A program made the translations under genes and the position numbers. From contig CAJTLR010000017.1 in assembly GCA_910577185.1 (NCBI GenBank), positions 1 to 64,000 on the forward strand: 64,000 nucleotides of DNA, read 5' to 3'. How positions within the stretch are numbered: the first letter of the stretch is position 1; every line of letters begins with the position of its first letter. Positions 25,460 through 34,144 of the stretch are shown here, one piece after another. The DNA is from an uncultured Acetatifactor sp. (GTDB taxonomy: Bacteria > Bacillota > Clostridia > Lachnospirales > Lachnospiraceae). The notes under the pieces are model-generated. The model worked only from the letters and a program-made list of their open reading frames with translations. It was not told the origin of the DNA and made no database searches.

Positions 25460-26017
25460 TCACCGGTAAAATACAAATCCGGCAATTCCGCTTATAAAAA
25501 TAATCACAATCGGATTGAGTTTCCACTTTCGCAATAGGAACAGCATAGTTAAAAAAATAAGTAATGCAATCCAATTAAGAGAGAAAAAATCTATTTTAGA
25601 CTGACTGCCATATAATGCTAATAATATAATCGTAGACGCTGCCGAAATGATCAAACCCAATGAAGCAGATTTTAAACCATTCAGTACTTCCAAAACATAT
25701 GCGGATTTTTGATGTGTCTGAAAAAATTTATACAAAGTCAATGAAATAATGATCCCACAAAATATACAGCCGGTGGTTGCTGCCAGTGCCCCGGTAATTC
25801 CGCCAACTTGAAGCCCGACAAATGTTGATGTATTAACAGCCAGCGGGCCCGGTGTCATCTGTGAAATTGTAATAATGTCTGTAAACATTTTTCCGCTTAT
25901 CCAGTTGTTTTGTCCTACAACCTGCTCCTGGATTAAAGGAATAATTGCATAACCGCCGCCAATGCTCAATAATCCTATTTTTAGAAATGTAATAAAGAGC
26001 TTCCATACGATATTCAT
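25460..26017 (-). CDS. Chromate transporter subunit (ChrA half)
   Basis: 185 residues. The start ATG 26017 overlaps the stop of the upstream gene (ATGA). It has the CHR-domain signature FLKIGLLSIGGGYAIIPLIQ, then MTPGPLAVNTSTFVG (the conserved PGP). About five to six membrane segments. Together with the next gene it forms the split, two-subunit short-chain ChrA type, which moves chromate or a related anion; the real substrate may differ in gut bacteria. The divergent LysR gene probably regulates it. Confidence 0.9.
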   Translation of the reverse strand: MNIVWKLFITFLKIGLLSIGGGYAIIPLIQEQVVGQNNWISGKMFTDIITISQMTPGPLAVNTSTFVGLQVGGITGALAATTGCIFCGIIISLTLYKFFQTHQKSAYVLEVLNGLKSASLGLIISAASTIILLALYGSQSKIDFFSLNWIALLIFLTMLFLLRKWKLNPIVIIFISGIAGFVFYR

Positions 26018-26580
26018 TTTATGTTTCTCCTTTTCCAAAGCACTTGAAAAATACATAATAGACAGCAAAACAGGAGTATCAAAGCCACGTTTATCCCCAA
26101 TATGAAATTCGCTATAAATGACAGTGGTATCATGGCAGACAAAAACAATGACTTTTTCTTTAAAATCAAGGAACACATATCTATAATTAAGTCCACCATT
26201 AAAGCGGCTACGCCCGCCTCCATTCCTTTTAGAACTGCCACAATAATCGTATTAGAAATAAAGATTTTATAACATGCTGAAACAGCCGTGAGGATAACTA
26301 ACGGGGGAATGACAGCAGCAATACAGCTTATGGAAGCCCCTGCAATACCGGCTGTTTTGTATCCGGCCAGAGCCGAAAGATTGATTGCAATCGCTCCGGG
26401 CGTTGATTGTGCCACAGCAGCCATATTGACTAAATCTTCTTCGATGAAATAATGTTTTTTTGCAACAAAAAAGCGTCGAACCATTGGAACTACTATATAG
26501 CCGCCGCCAAAAGTAAAAGCACTTATAAACAAATTGGTTGCTAAGAGCCATACATACATTTTCAGATTCTTTTTCAACAT
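26014..26580 (-). CDS. Chromate transporter subunit (ChrA half)
   Basis: 188 residues with AGGTAGATT before the ATG. The CHR motifs are LFISAFTFGGGYIVVPMVRR and AQSTPGAIAINLSALAGYKTAG (conserved PG). About six membrane segments, opposite orientation to its partner in known split ChrA pairs. Translationally coupled to the downstream half. The 104-bp gap to the divergent LysR gene contains a LysR-type dyad. Confidence 0.9.
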   Translation of the reverse strand: MLKKNLKMYVWLLATNLFISAFTFGGGYIVVPMVRRFFVAKKHYFIEEDLVNMAAVAQSTPGAIAINLSALAGYKTAGIAGASISCIAAVIPPLVILTAVSACYKIFISNTIIVAVLKGMEAGVAALMVDLIIDMCSLILKKKSLFLSAMIPLSFIANFILGINVALILLFCCLLCIFQVLWKRRNIK

Positions 26581-26643
26581 AATCTACCTCCAGTGCCGTC
26601 TATTATATCTCTTGTCCTGCAATCTGTAAAATGATATAATTTT

Positions 26644-26658
26644 ATAGATTCTATCTAT
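26644..26658. promoter_or_regulatory. LysR-type operator between lysR and chrA
   Basis: ATAGAT-TCT-ATCTAT, a 15-bp dyad that contains T-N11-A (T26645, A26657), in the divergent intergenic region 27 bp from the LysR start. This is the canonical position for LysR autoregulation. Confidence 0.65.
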
Positions 26659-26684
26659 TTTATTCATGTGAAAAAGGAGAAGAA

Positions 26685-27572
26685 ATGGTTATACGGTATT
26701 TGGAGATTTTAGAGGCAATAGCAGAAACGGGAACATTTACAAGTGCAGCAAAAAAGCTATATATAACGCAATCCGCAGTTTCTCATGCAGTTGCAGAACT
26801 TGAAAAACAGGCAGGTACAGCTCTCTTTGAGCGCTTACCAAAAGGAGTTGCCTTAACTCGCTGCGGCGCTTCTCTTTTAGAGGAGTCACGAAGTATTTTA
26901 ACGGCTTGCAGGAACCTGGACAGAAGAATGAGCCATTTGGAAGAAAATACGCCTGTCAATATTGTGTCAAGTATCACGATCGCCTCTTTCCTGCTCCCCG
27001 AAATACTTAGGGATTTGAAAGCTTCCTTTCCTCAAATTCAGCTTTCTGTCCGGGTTGCAAGTGCAAACACAGCCATTGACATTTTGCAGCGTGGAAATGC
27101 TGATATTGCATTCTGGGAAGGTGCCGCGCCAAAGGGAAATTTTCAAACAATCCTCTTAGGCTCGTATCATTTATGTGCTGCCTGTGCGCCGGATTTCGAT
27201 TTATCTGCAAAAGCAATATCACCAGAACAGTTATGCCGCTATCCATTATTGCTTCGTGAACAAGGGAGCGCAATTCGTGATACCCTGGACAATACGCTTG
27301 CGCTTGCCGGTTTAAGGGCAGAGCCGGTTTGGGAAAGCGTTAATTCACTTGCCCTTATGAAAGCTGCCGAAGCCGGTTTAGGTATTACGATACTACCGGA
27401 AAAATTATTATCGGATTCTTTGCTCTTAAAAAAATTACGTCTGATCAGCCTGGATAAAATAAAAATGGAAAATCAAATGTTAGCATTATTTCACAAGGAT
27501 AAGTATATTACAAAACCTTTTCAAATTCTAATCGACCAGCTTAAAAGTAAAAATAAGTTATATTCTTTGTAG
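26685..27572 (+). CDS. LysR family transcriptional regulator
   Basis: 295 residues, ATG after AAAAAGGAG. It has an N-terminal winged helix (RYLEILEAIAETGTFTSAAK, QSAVSHAVAELEKQAG, LFERLPKGVALTRCG) and a periplasmic-binding-fold effector domain (residues about 90-290). It is divergent from the split chromate transporter, so it probably controls it in response to a small anion. The effector cannot be read from sequence. Confidence 0.92.
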   Translation: MVIRYLEILEAIAETGTFTSAAKKLYITQSAVSHAVAELEKQAGTALFERLPKGVALTRCGASLLEESRSILTACRNLDRRMSHLEENTPVNIVSSITIASFLLPEILRDLKASFPQIQLSVRVASANTAIDILQRGNADIAFWEGAAPKGNFQTILLGSYHLCAACAPDFDLSAKAISPEQLCRYPLLLREQGSAIRDTLDNTLALAGLRAEPVWESVNSLALMKAAEAGLGITILPEKLLSDSLLLKKLRLISLDKIKMENQMLALFHKDKYITKPFQILIDQLKSKNKLYSL

Positions 27573-27580
27573 TATGAAAA

Positions 27581-27675
27581 GATTGAAAATTGAAAATTTT
27601 CAATCCCAAGTTTGGGTCTGCGCGGCATCCACAAACTTGACATGCGCAAAAAGCCGCGCAGAAATGGGGTTAAAC
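27581..27675 (+). repeat. 93-bp structured 5 prime element, copy 2
   Basis: Stem 1 arms are 27607-27616 (CAAGTTTGGG, one mismatch) and 27630-27639; stem 2 arms are 27617-27626 and 27653-27662, perfect. TTG 27583 lacks a ribosome site here. The frame runs through the element into an ATG at 27676 and stops after only eight more codons, so this copy heads no intact gene directly. It lies directly behind the LysR stop. Confidence 0.85.
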
Positions 27676-27783
27676 ATGATTTTCTTTGCTGTTACAGAAA
27701 GATAAATTCCCGAATCACAATCTCTCCTGCCCAAGTGGAAAATCAGAGTAAGAAGAATCAGGGTAAGAAAATGAAAAAAGTAC

Positions 27784-27830
27784 TTGCAAAAACAGAATGT
27801 ATGTTCTATAATGGAAAAGAACAGATGTTC
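27784..27830 (+). promoter_or_regulatory. SigA promoter with two LexA (SOS) boxes
   Basis: TTGCAA (27784-27789), a 17-bp spacer, TATAAT (27807-27812). GAATGTATGTTC (27795-27806, one mismatch) lies between -35 and -10, and GAACAGATGTTC (27819-27830), a perfect GAAC-N4-GTTC Firmicutes LexA/DinR box, sits just after the -10. The next gene is a DNA-repair-type radical SAM protein. Confidence 0.85.
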
Positions 27831-27902
27831 TTCATGGGACATGTGTGTATTTCGGGATGACAGGGGTGGATGGAAGTGGAATATTTAGTGACTGGAGGGG
27901 AA

Positions 27903-29228
27903 ATGTCCCTGGAGGATAAGCTGCAGGTGCTGACTGATGCGGCAAAGTATGATGTGGCATGTACTTCCAGCGGTGTGGAACGCAAAGGGGACGGTAAGCG
28001 GATTGGGAATTGTGTTGCCGCAGGTATCTGCCATAGTTTTTCCGGTGATGGAAGATGTATTTCGCTTTTGAAGATTTTACTGACGAATGAATGTATCTAT
28101 GACTGTAAATATTGCCGTAACCGTAATTCCAATGATATTCCCAGGGCAACGTTTACCCCGGACGAGATCTGTACCCTGACCATGGAGTTTTACCGCAGGA
28201 ATTATATAGAGGGATTGTTCCTCAGTTCCGGGATTCTCCAGAATCCTACGTTTACCATGGAACTGATCTTTCGTACAGTATGGCTTCTGAGGAACAAGTA
28301 CCGTTTTAACGGATATGTCCATGTGAAGACCATTCCCGGCGCGGCGCCGGAGATGATAGAGCAGACAGGCTTTCTGGCAGACAGAATGAGTGTGAATCTG
28401 GAACTGCCTACTGCGGAGGGACTGCATACGCTGGCGCCCAACAAGCACCGCAAAAGTATCCTGACTCCCATGAGGCAGGTGCAGAATGGAATCCGGAACA
28501 ACAGAAATGATCTGGTATTATACAGGAATGCACCGAAATTTGTGGCGGGAGGACAATCCACCCAGATGATTATCGGTGCCACACCGGAGAGCGATTACCA
28601 GATTATCAATGTGGCGGAAAGTTTATACCGTAAATTCGATTTAAAAAGGGTTTTTTATTCTGCCTTTGTAAATGTGACGGGAGACAAAAGCCTGCCGGCC
28701 CTGCCGGGAGGGCCTCCCCTTCTCCGGGAACACAGGCTGTATCAGGCCGACTGGCTGCTTCGGTTCTATGGTTTCCGGGCAGAGGAATTGCTGGATGAAG
28801 ACCGTCCTTTCTTTAATGTGATGCTGGATCCCAAGGAAGACTGGGCCGTGCGGCATTTGGAGCAGTTCCCGGTGGAGATCAACAGGGCGCCCCTGGAAAT
28901 GCTGCTCCGTGTTCCGGGAGTGGGCGTGAAAAGCGCCAGGAGAATTGTGGCAGCCAGACGGAGCGGCAGCCTGAATTTTTCTGATTTGAAAAAAATAGGT
29001 GTGGTGTTAAAAAGGGCGATTTATTTTATCACCTGCAGCGGCAGACTGATGTATCCGGTGAAAATAGAGGAAGACTATATTGTGCGCAACCTGACCAGCG
29101 AGAAAGACCGGATACAATTTGGCAGTGATGGCATGACTTACCGTCAGCTGTCCCTATTTGATGATGCCAGTTTTATGCGTCCGGTCACTGTGGTGGAGCG
29201 GCAGCAGGCAGCGCTGGGACAGCTGTGA
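27903..29228 (+). CDS. Radical SAM protein with helix-hairpin-helix, putative DNA modification/repair
   Basis: 441 residues from ATG 27903 (GGAGGGG just upstream; the family normally starts MSL-EKL); ATG 27870 is a possible longer start. The 4Fe-4S radical SAM motif is CIYDCKYC around residue 65. The C-terminal part has a helix-hairpin-helix, LLRVPGVGVKSARRIVAARR, typical of DNA binding. This is the TIGR03916-type family, which pairs with the DUF4130 protein encoded next. The likely role is repair or processing of damaged DNA; the chemistry is not established. The promoter carries two LexA-type boxes, so induction by DNA damage is expected. Confidence 0.88.
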   Translation: MSLEDKLQVLTDAAKYDVACTSSGVERKGDGKRIGNCVAAGICHSFSGDGRCISLLKILLTNECIYDCKYCRNRNSNDIPRATFTPDEICTLTMEFYRRNYIEGLFLSSGILQNPTFTMELIFRTVWLLRNKYRFNGYVHVKTIPGAAPEMIEQTGFLADRMSVNLELPTAEGLHTLAPNKHRKSILTPMRQVQNGIRNNRNDLVLYRNAPKFVAGGQSTQMIIGATPESDYQIINVAESLYRKFDLKRVFYSAFVNVTGDKSLPALPGGPPLLREHRLYQADWLLRFYGFRAEELLDEDRPFFNVMLDPKEDWAVRHLEQFPVEINRAPLEMLLRVPGVGVKSARRIVAARRSGSLNFSDLKKIGVVLKRAIYFITCSGRLMYPVKIEEDYIVRNLTSEKDRIQFGSDGMTYRQLSLFDDASFMRPVTVVERQQAALGQL

Positions 29229-29469
29229 GGCATGGTATTGCAGGGCAGGGGACTACCCCCGCCGCTTTTAGGGCATACGGCTGTCCGGAGGGATTATGTC
29301 AGCAGGCTGAAGGGGGCCGGCGCGGACACTGACTGTAAAAGGATGTAATGGGAAGTATGGGCTGCCATGCAGGATAGGAAACAGGGGCAGTATTTTCATG
29401 CCGGAGGCAGGTAAAGGATCTATGAGGACGGAAGGACCTGGGAAAAATGTTAAAGTCAGGGGCGGCGAT

Positions 29470-30228
29470 ATGATTGTATACAGGTGTGAAGATACACTGG
29501 AAAGCGTTTTTACTGCTATTTACATGGCTTATGAGGAGAAACGGAATCTTGATGACATACTCTTGTGTCTTACGGAAGATCCTGTTTTATTTGCGGAAGA
29601 CATTGTGGTGGAGGCCGACAGGGAAAAGACCTGCAAAGTGATGAACACTTTAAAACGGCGCTTTGGGGAGGAAGACTGCCTGCGCCTTTGCATGGCGCTG
29701 GCTTCGGAAAATGAGGAAAAAGCCCAGGCAGTCTGCCGTACCGTAGTGGAGGGCCTGCGAAAAAATATGAGACCGGGGCATCTTTTTGACAATCTGGCAG
29801 ATTACTACATCCATAAAGCCTTTGCGCTGGCCAGGGGTGTGTCTACGGAAACCGGACATCAAAAGCAGTTTCTCCGGTTTCAGGAACTGGAAAATGGTGT
29901 GCTTTACTCCAAAATCGGGCCAAAGAATGATGTCCTTATTTTTATCATGCCTCATTTTGCCGACCGTTTGCCCATAGAAAACTTTCTGATTTATGATGAG
30001 AAGCGTAATCTTTTCGGAATTCATCCGGCTGGAAAGGAGTGGTATCTGCTTCGCGGGGAGGATGCAGACGCGCCGGTACAGCTGAAATATTCCGAAGCCG
30101 AAAAGTGTTACCAGGAACTTTTCCGCCAGTTCTGCCATACAATAGCCATTGAAGACAGAAAAAATGACAAATTGCAGCAGAGTATGCTTCCGCTGCGGTT
30201 CCGGGAATATATGGTGGAATTTCAGTGA
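29470..30228 (+). CDS. DUF4130/TIGR03915 partner of the radical SAM protein
   Basis: 252 residues; I chose ATG 29470 (MIVYRCEDTLESVFTAIY, the family-typical start) over an in-frame start at 29398. Seen: the DUF4130 core, RFQELENGVLYSKIGPKNDV, then PHFADRLPIENFLIYDEKR. These proteins occur next to TIGR03916 radical SAM proteins; part of the fold resembles uracil-DNA-glycosylase-like or RNA-ligase-adjacent small domains, but the activity is unknown. It is 241 bp behind its partner with no terminator between, so it probably shares the SOS-type promoter. Confidence 0.85.
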   Translation: MIVYRCEDTLESVFTAIYMAYEEKRNLDDILLCLTEDPVLFAEDIVVEADREKTCKVMNTLKRRFGEEDCLRLCMALASENEEKAQAVCRTVVEGLRKNMRPGHLFDNLADYYIHKAFALARGVSTETGHQKQFLRFQELENGVLYSKIGPKNDVLIFIMPHFADRLPIENFLIYDEKRNLFGIHPAGKEWYLLRGEDADAPVQLKYSEAEKCYQELFRQFCHTIAIEDRKNDKLQQSMLPLRFREYMVEFQ

Positions 30229-30533
30229 TGGCATCTGAAAAAAAGCTTTACTTTTTCCTTTTCCTGGCTATAATATAAGTTGCAGGCTTTGCCGGGAAAG
30301 TCATACTTTGCAAGTGAAAAGCAGAACCGCTGCAGGTATGATAACTTGGCAGAGGCATGTTTTGACATCTGACAAGGGGCAGTTTTGTGTGCCATGAACC
30401 GGCTGCAGGGTTTGCGAAGGGATTTCTGTCATTTAACTTATCAGAAGCAGGCCGTTGTGGGTGGTATAAGGTACGAGCAAGTTTCAATGGTAATTGCTGC
30501 AAAAGACTGCCGTAGAGGAAAGGAAGGCTGGAA
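30229..30533. other. Intergenic region with a possible promoter
   Basis: TTTACT (30247-30252), 16 bp, TATAAT (30269-30274) form a possible promoter for the HPr-like gene. No other gene is visible. Confidence 0.4.
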
Positions 30534-30758
30534 ATGGTTAAGACTATTTATTTGAAACCAGGTGAAGTGCAGCATTTTGTGAATGTGGCTTCTAAATGTG
30601 ATTTTGACATCGACATTTCCTATAATCGATATATTGTGGATGCAAAGTCCTTTTTAGGAGTATACGGACTGGATCTCCGCAGGGCATTAAAGGTATCTTA
30701 TGATGGTTACAACAGTGAATTTGAGGCATTGCTGCAGACACTGGCTGCTGCAAGCTGA
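30534..30758 (+). CDS. HPr-like protein lacking the phosphorylation histidine
   Basis: 74 residues. The C-terminal half follows HPr (VDAKSFLGVYGLDLRRALKV, where HPr has the Ser46 region DAKSIMGVMSL). The N-terminal GxHARPA loop, where EI phosphorylates His15, is replaced by KPGEVQHFVNVASK. A Ser aligned with regulatory Ser46 seems to be present. It would thus be a Crh-like or degenerate HPr paralogue that senses HPr kinase rather than one relaying phosphate. It is a single small gene upstream of the helicase. Confidence 0.75.
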   Translation: MVKTIYLKPGEVQHFVNVASKCDFDIDISYNRYIVDAKSFLGVYGLDLRRALKVSYDGYNSEFEALLQTLAAAS

Positions 30759-31052
30759 CAGGGCGGCAGGCCGGTGAAAAGTTTAAAAGTGACTCCCCGT
30801 GCAGGATAGGATACTATCGGCATGGGGAGTTTTCGTTCATGACAAAAGAGTCTGGGTGAAGAAAGCTTTTTGCACCTGAAAAAAGGCTGCCTTATCTGAT
30901 AAAGCGTGTTGTCCCGGATGGGCATACGGGCAGGGCAGTTATGGATGCAGGATAAAGCCTGCCTGCAGGAGGATGATCTGGTCTTGCACGGGCCGGGAAA
31001 ACATGGCTGGCGGAGGGATTTTCTCAAAGTGGATACAGGAAGGAAGATGTGA

Positions 31053-33749
31053 ATGGAGTTCAGGGAAGGGACCGGTGTGGGAAATAAAAGCGAAATGGAG
31101 GAAGTCCGTATCTCCGTGAGGGGGCTGGTGCAGTTTATTCTGCGTCATGGGGATATCGATAACCGTCACAGAGTATCGCCGGACAATGCCATGCAGGAGG
31201 GCGGACGGATCCATCGGAAAATACAGCGCAGGATGGGGGCGGAATACCAGGCGGAAGTTCCGCTGAAATATACACTGTACACAGAACAGTATGTTCTGGT
31301 GATAGAAGGACGTGCGGATGGTATTATTCATGGGAAAAACAAAGTGACCATAGACGAGATTAAGGGAACTTACCGGAATGTGGCGAGAATGAAGGCTCCG
31401 GCAGTGCTCCATGTGGCCCAGGCAAAGTGCTACGCGTATATGTACGGACTCCGGCAGGAGCTGGAAGAGGTGAGTGTGCGGATGACATACTGCCATATTC
31501 CCACGGAGGAACTGAAGTACTTTTGTGAGGACTACAGTTTTGCTGAGCTTGCACAGTGGTTTGAAGGACTGGTGGAGGATTATCTGAAGTGGGCGGATTA
31601 TTCCTGGAAATGGCACGGAATCAGACAGGAATCCATCAAAAGCCTGCAATTTCCATATCCATACCGCCAGGGGCAAAAAGAACTGGCGGCAAATGTGTAC
31701 AGGACAATTTATCATAAGAAGAAACTCTTTCTGGAAGCCCCCACAGGAGTGGGGAAAACAATCTCCACCATATATCCGGCGATTCAGGCCATGGGAAAAG
31801 GAATGGGGGAACGGCTGTTTTACCTGACAGCGAAAACCATTACCAGAACAGTGGCCAGTGATACTCTGGAACTGCTCCGTGAAAAAGGCCTCCGGATGAA
31901 AAGTATTATCCTTACCGCAAAAGAAAAAATATGTTTTATGGAGGAGACGGAATGTCATCCGGAATATTGTCCTTATGCAAAGGGGCACTATGACCGTGTC
32001 AATGATGCCGTCTTTGATTTGCTCACCGCAGAGGAGAGCTTTGACCGGGAGAGAATAGAGGAATATGCCCACAGGCATATGGTGTGCCCGTTTGAAATGT
32101 GTCTGGATGTGAGTCTCTTTGCAGATGCAGTGATCTGTGATTATAATTATCTTTTTGATCCCCATGTCTATCTGAAACGTTTTTTTGGGGATGCTTCAGA
32201 GGGAAATTACATCTTTCTGATTGACGAGGCACATAATCTGCTGGAGCGTGGCAGGGAGATGTACAGTGCCGTTTTGGTGAAAGAAAGCTTTCTGGAACTG
32301 CGCAGGGAACTAAAAAAGACACTTGTGTCAGTAGAGGGTAAAAGGCGCATAAAATCTGGTATTTCGGGTCAGATGTCACTAAAAATGACAGAAGATATGA
32401 CATTGATGTCGGAAAAAACAAACTTTATTGACCAAGGCGGTACCGAGGAGGAAAATACCCTGATGGAAGATACCGGACAGGGAGGGCCGGAGGAAGCGCT
32501 GGATGAAACGGGAAATATGGAAAGGCAGGGCCGGAGGGGAAAAACGCTTTCGGGTATGCGGGGGCAGGTGGAACTGCTTATTTACTGGCTGGAGAAATGT
32601 AATAAAGAATTCCTGCGCCTGAAGCGGGAGTGCGAACAATGCTGTATTGTGGAGAATATCGATGCTTTGGTCCAGAATCTCATGAGGCTTCAGACCGTCA
32701 TGGAGGATTATTTTTCGGAACAAGAGGAAAAAACACATTCCGCAGGAGAGGAACTGCTGGACTTTTATTTTGGGATCAGCCATTTCCTCATGATATATGA
32801 GCTGCTGGATGAAAATTATGTCAAATATACACAGCTTTGTGAGGATGGCAGCTTTTTTCTGAAGCTGTTTTGTGTCAATCCCCGGGAAAATTTGAAAAGT
32901 TGTATGCTTCGGGGCCGCAGCGCCATTTTGTTTTCCGCAACTTTTCTTCCGATACAATATTACAAGAAGCTTCTGGGCGGGGAAAAGGAGGATTACGAGG
33001 TTTATGCCAGTTCCATATTCAATCCGGCAAAAAGGGCACTGCTGATTGCATCGGATGTAACCAGCAAGTATACAAGGCGTTCAGAGGAGGAATATGACAA
33101 AATCGCTTTGTATATTGAGGAAATTGTCAAAAACCGGCATGGGAATTACATGGTCTTCTGTCCTTCTTATGCGTTTATGAACACAATATACCGCAGATAT
33201 GTGGATAAGTTCGGCAAAGAGGACAGAGAATGTATTGTGCAGGGAGAATCCATGAGTGAAGCCGACAGGGAGGATTTTCTGGCCTGGTTTCAGACGGGCC
33301 GGGACCTGGAGGCTTCGGAGGACCTGGAAATGGGAGAACAGGGCTTCCACGGGGCCGGGGACCGCATGCTGATAGGCTTCTGCGTGCTGGGTGGAATTTT
33401 CAGTGAGGGGATTGACCTGAAAGAGGACAGCCTGATCGGTGTCATTATCGTGGGGACCGGGCTGCCCCAGGTCAGCCATGAAAAAGAGCTGTTAAAGTCT
33501 TACTTTGACAGTAACGGGGAAGAGGGATTTGACTATGCATTTCGCTATCCTGGCATGAACAAAGTCTTGCAGGCAGCGGGGCGGGTGATACGGACCGTGG
33601 AGGATGTAGGCATTATCGCCCTGTTGGACGAGCGTTTTCTGCAGTTTTCATATAGAAAGCTCTTTCCCAGGGAGTGGGAATCTTTTGATACTGTAACAGT
33701 CAATACGGTTGCGAGGAAAGTGGAACGGTTCTGGGATGAATGGCTGTAA
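31053..33749 (+). CDS. DinG/XPD-like ATP-dependent DNA helicase
   Basis: 898 residues; ATG 31053 follows AGGAAGGAAG, while an internal ATG at 31095 fits the family start better but lacks a ribosome site. The N-terminal about 180 residues include a RecB-like nuclease-type segment (GRADGIIHG, DEIKGTY). The helicase core follows: Walker A EAPTGVGKT (motif I), an Fe-S cysteine cluster (CFMEETECHPEYCPY), DEAH in FLIDEAHNLLERG (motif II), SATFLPIQYY (motif III), and the C-terminal QAAGRVIRT (motif VI). This family unwinds DNA 5 prime to 3 prime in repair. No LexA box is adjacent. It sits downstream of the SOS-type genes, in the same strand direction. Confidence 0.88.
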   Translation: MEFREGTGVGNKSEMEEVRISVRGLVQFILRHGDIDNRHRVSPDNAMQEGGRIHRKIQRRMGAEYQAEVPLKYTLYTEQYVLVIEGRADGIIHGKNKVTIDEIKGTYRNVARMKAPAVLHVAQAKCYAYMYGLRQELEEVSVRMTYCHIPTEELKYFCEDYSFAELAQWFEGLVEDYLKWADYSWKWHGIRQESIKSLQFPYPYRQGQKELAANVYRTIYHKKKLFLEAPTGVGKTISTIYPAIQAMGKGMGERLFYLTAKTITRTVASDTLELLREKGLRMKSIILTAKEKICFMEETECHPEYCPYAKGHYDRVNDAVFDLLTAEESFDRERIEEYAHRHMVCPFEMCLDVSLFADAVICDYNYLFDPHVYLKRFFGDASEGNYIFLIDEAHNLLERGREMYSAVLVKESFLELRRELKKTLVSVEGKRRIKSGISGQMSLKMTEDMTLMSEKTNFIDQGGTEEENTLMEDTGQGGPEEALDETGNMERQGRRGKTLSGMRGQVELLIYWLEKCNKEFLRLKRECEQCCIVENIDALVQNLMRLQTVMEDYFSEQEEKTHSAGEELLDFYFGISHFLMIYELLDENYVKYTQLCEDGSFFLKLFCVNPRENLKSCMLRGRSAILFSATFLPIQYYKKLLGGEKEDYEVYASSIFNPAKRALLIASDVTSKYTRRSEEEYDKIALYIEEIVKNRHGNYMVFCPSYAFMNTIYRRYVDKFGKEDRECIVQGESMSEADREDFLAWFQTGRDLEASEDLEMGEQGFHGAGDRMLIGFCVLGGIFSEGIDLKEDSLIGVIIVGTGLPQVSHEKELLKSYFDSNGEEGFDYAFRYPGMNKVLQAAGRVIRTVEDVGIIALLDERFLQFSYRKLFPREWESFDTVTVNTVARKVERFWDEWL

Positions 33750-33837
33750 AGTGATGGGAATTGTCAAAAAATCAAAACTTTATTTTGGAAAATATGGAAA
33801 TGACATCGGAAGTATGATAAAATGACAGATGTGTAGA

Positions 33838-33916
33838 TGTGGATAACTCTGTGGATTTTGTGGATTTCTTGGAAGTAAATATCCCCAAAACTGACATCCC
33901 AATCAAGTTATCCACA
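33838..33916. promoter_or_regulatory. Cluster of DnaA boxes
   Basis: Perfect 9-mers TGTGGATAA (33838-33846) and TTATCCACA (33908-33916) on opposite strands, with TGTGGATTT (33850-33858) and TGTGGATTT (33859-33867) between them. It is intergenic, without dnaA or dnaN nearby, so not an obvious chromosome origin. A DnaA-titrating or regulatory site is more likely. Confidence 0.65.
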
Positions 33917-33972
33917 AAAAGCCCTAAAAATCCGCAAAAGTAGTACTGGATCAGTCAATGACGTCGGACAGA

Positions 33973-34128
33973 CCGGAAATCTCTCTTCGGAAAGCCGTCG
34001 GAAGAGCCGGTGTGGAGATAAAACCCGGCATGGGTGATTACAGGGGCCGGAGGATTTACGGGCAAAACGTGGGAAGCCGGAAATCTTTCTGAGGAAAAGC
34101 TGTCGGAAGGGGCCGGTGCGGAAATAAG
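33973..34128. repeat. Imperfect 104-bp tandem duplication
   Basis: The segment beginning CCGGAAATCT at 33973 recurs at 34077 with a shared frame of GTCGGAAG and GCCGGTG and about a dozen changes. It lies upstream of the amylase start and has no supported gene. Confidence 0.6.
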
Positions 34129-34144
34129 ATTAGGAGGAAAAACA

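Noticed and set aside
33838..33916. A chromosomal origin of replication
   Set aside because: DnaA boxes are present, but there is no AT-rich unwinding element next to them that I can define, and no dnaA, dnaN or gyrB.
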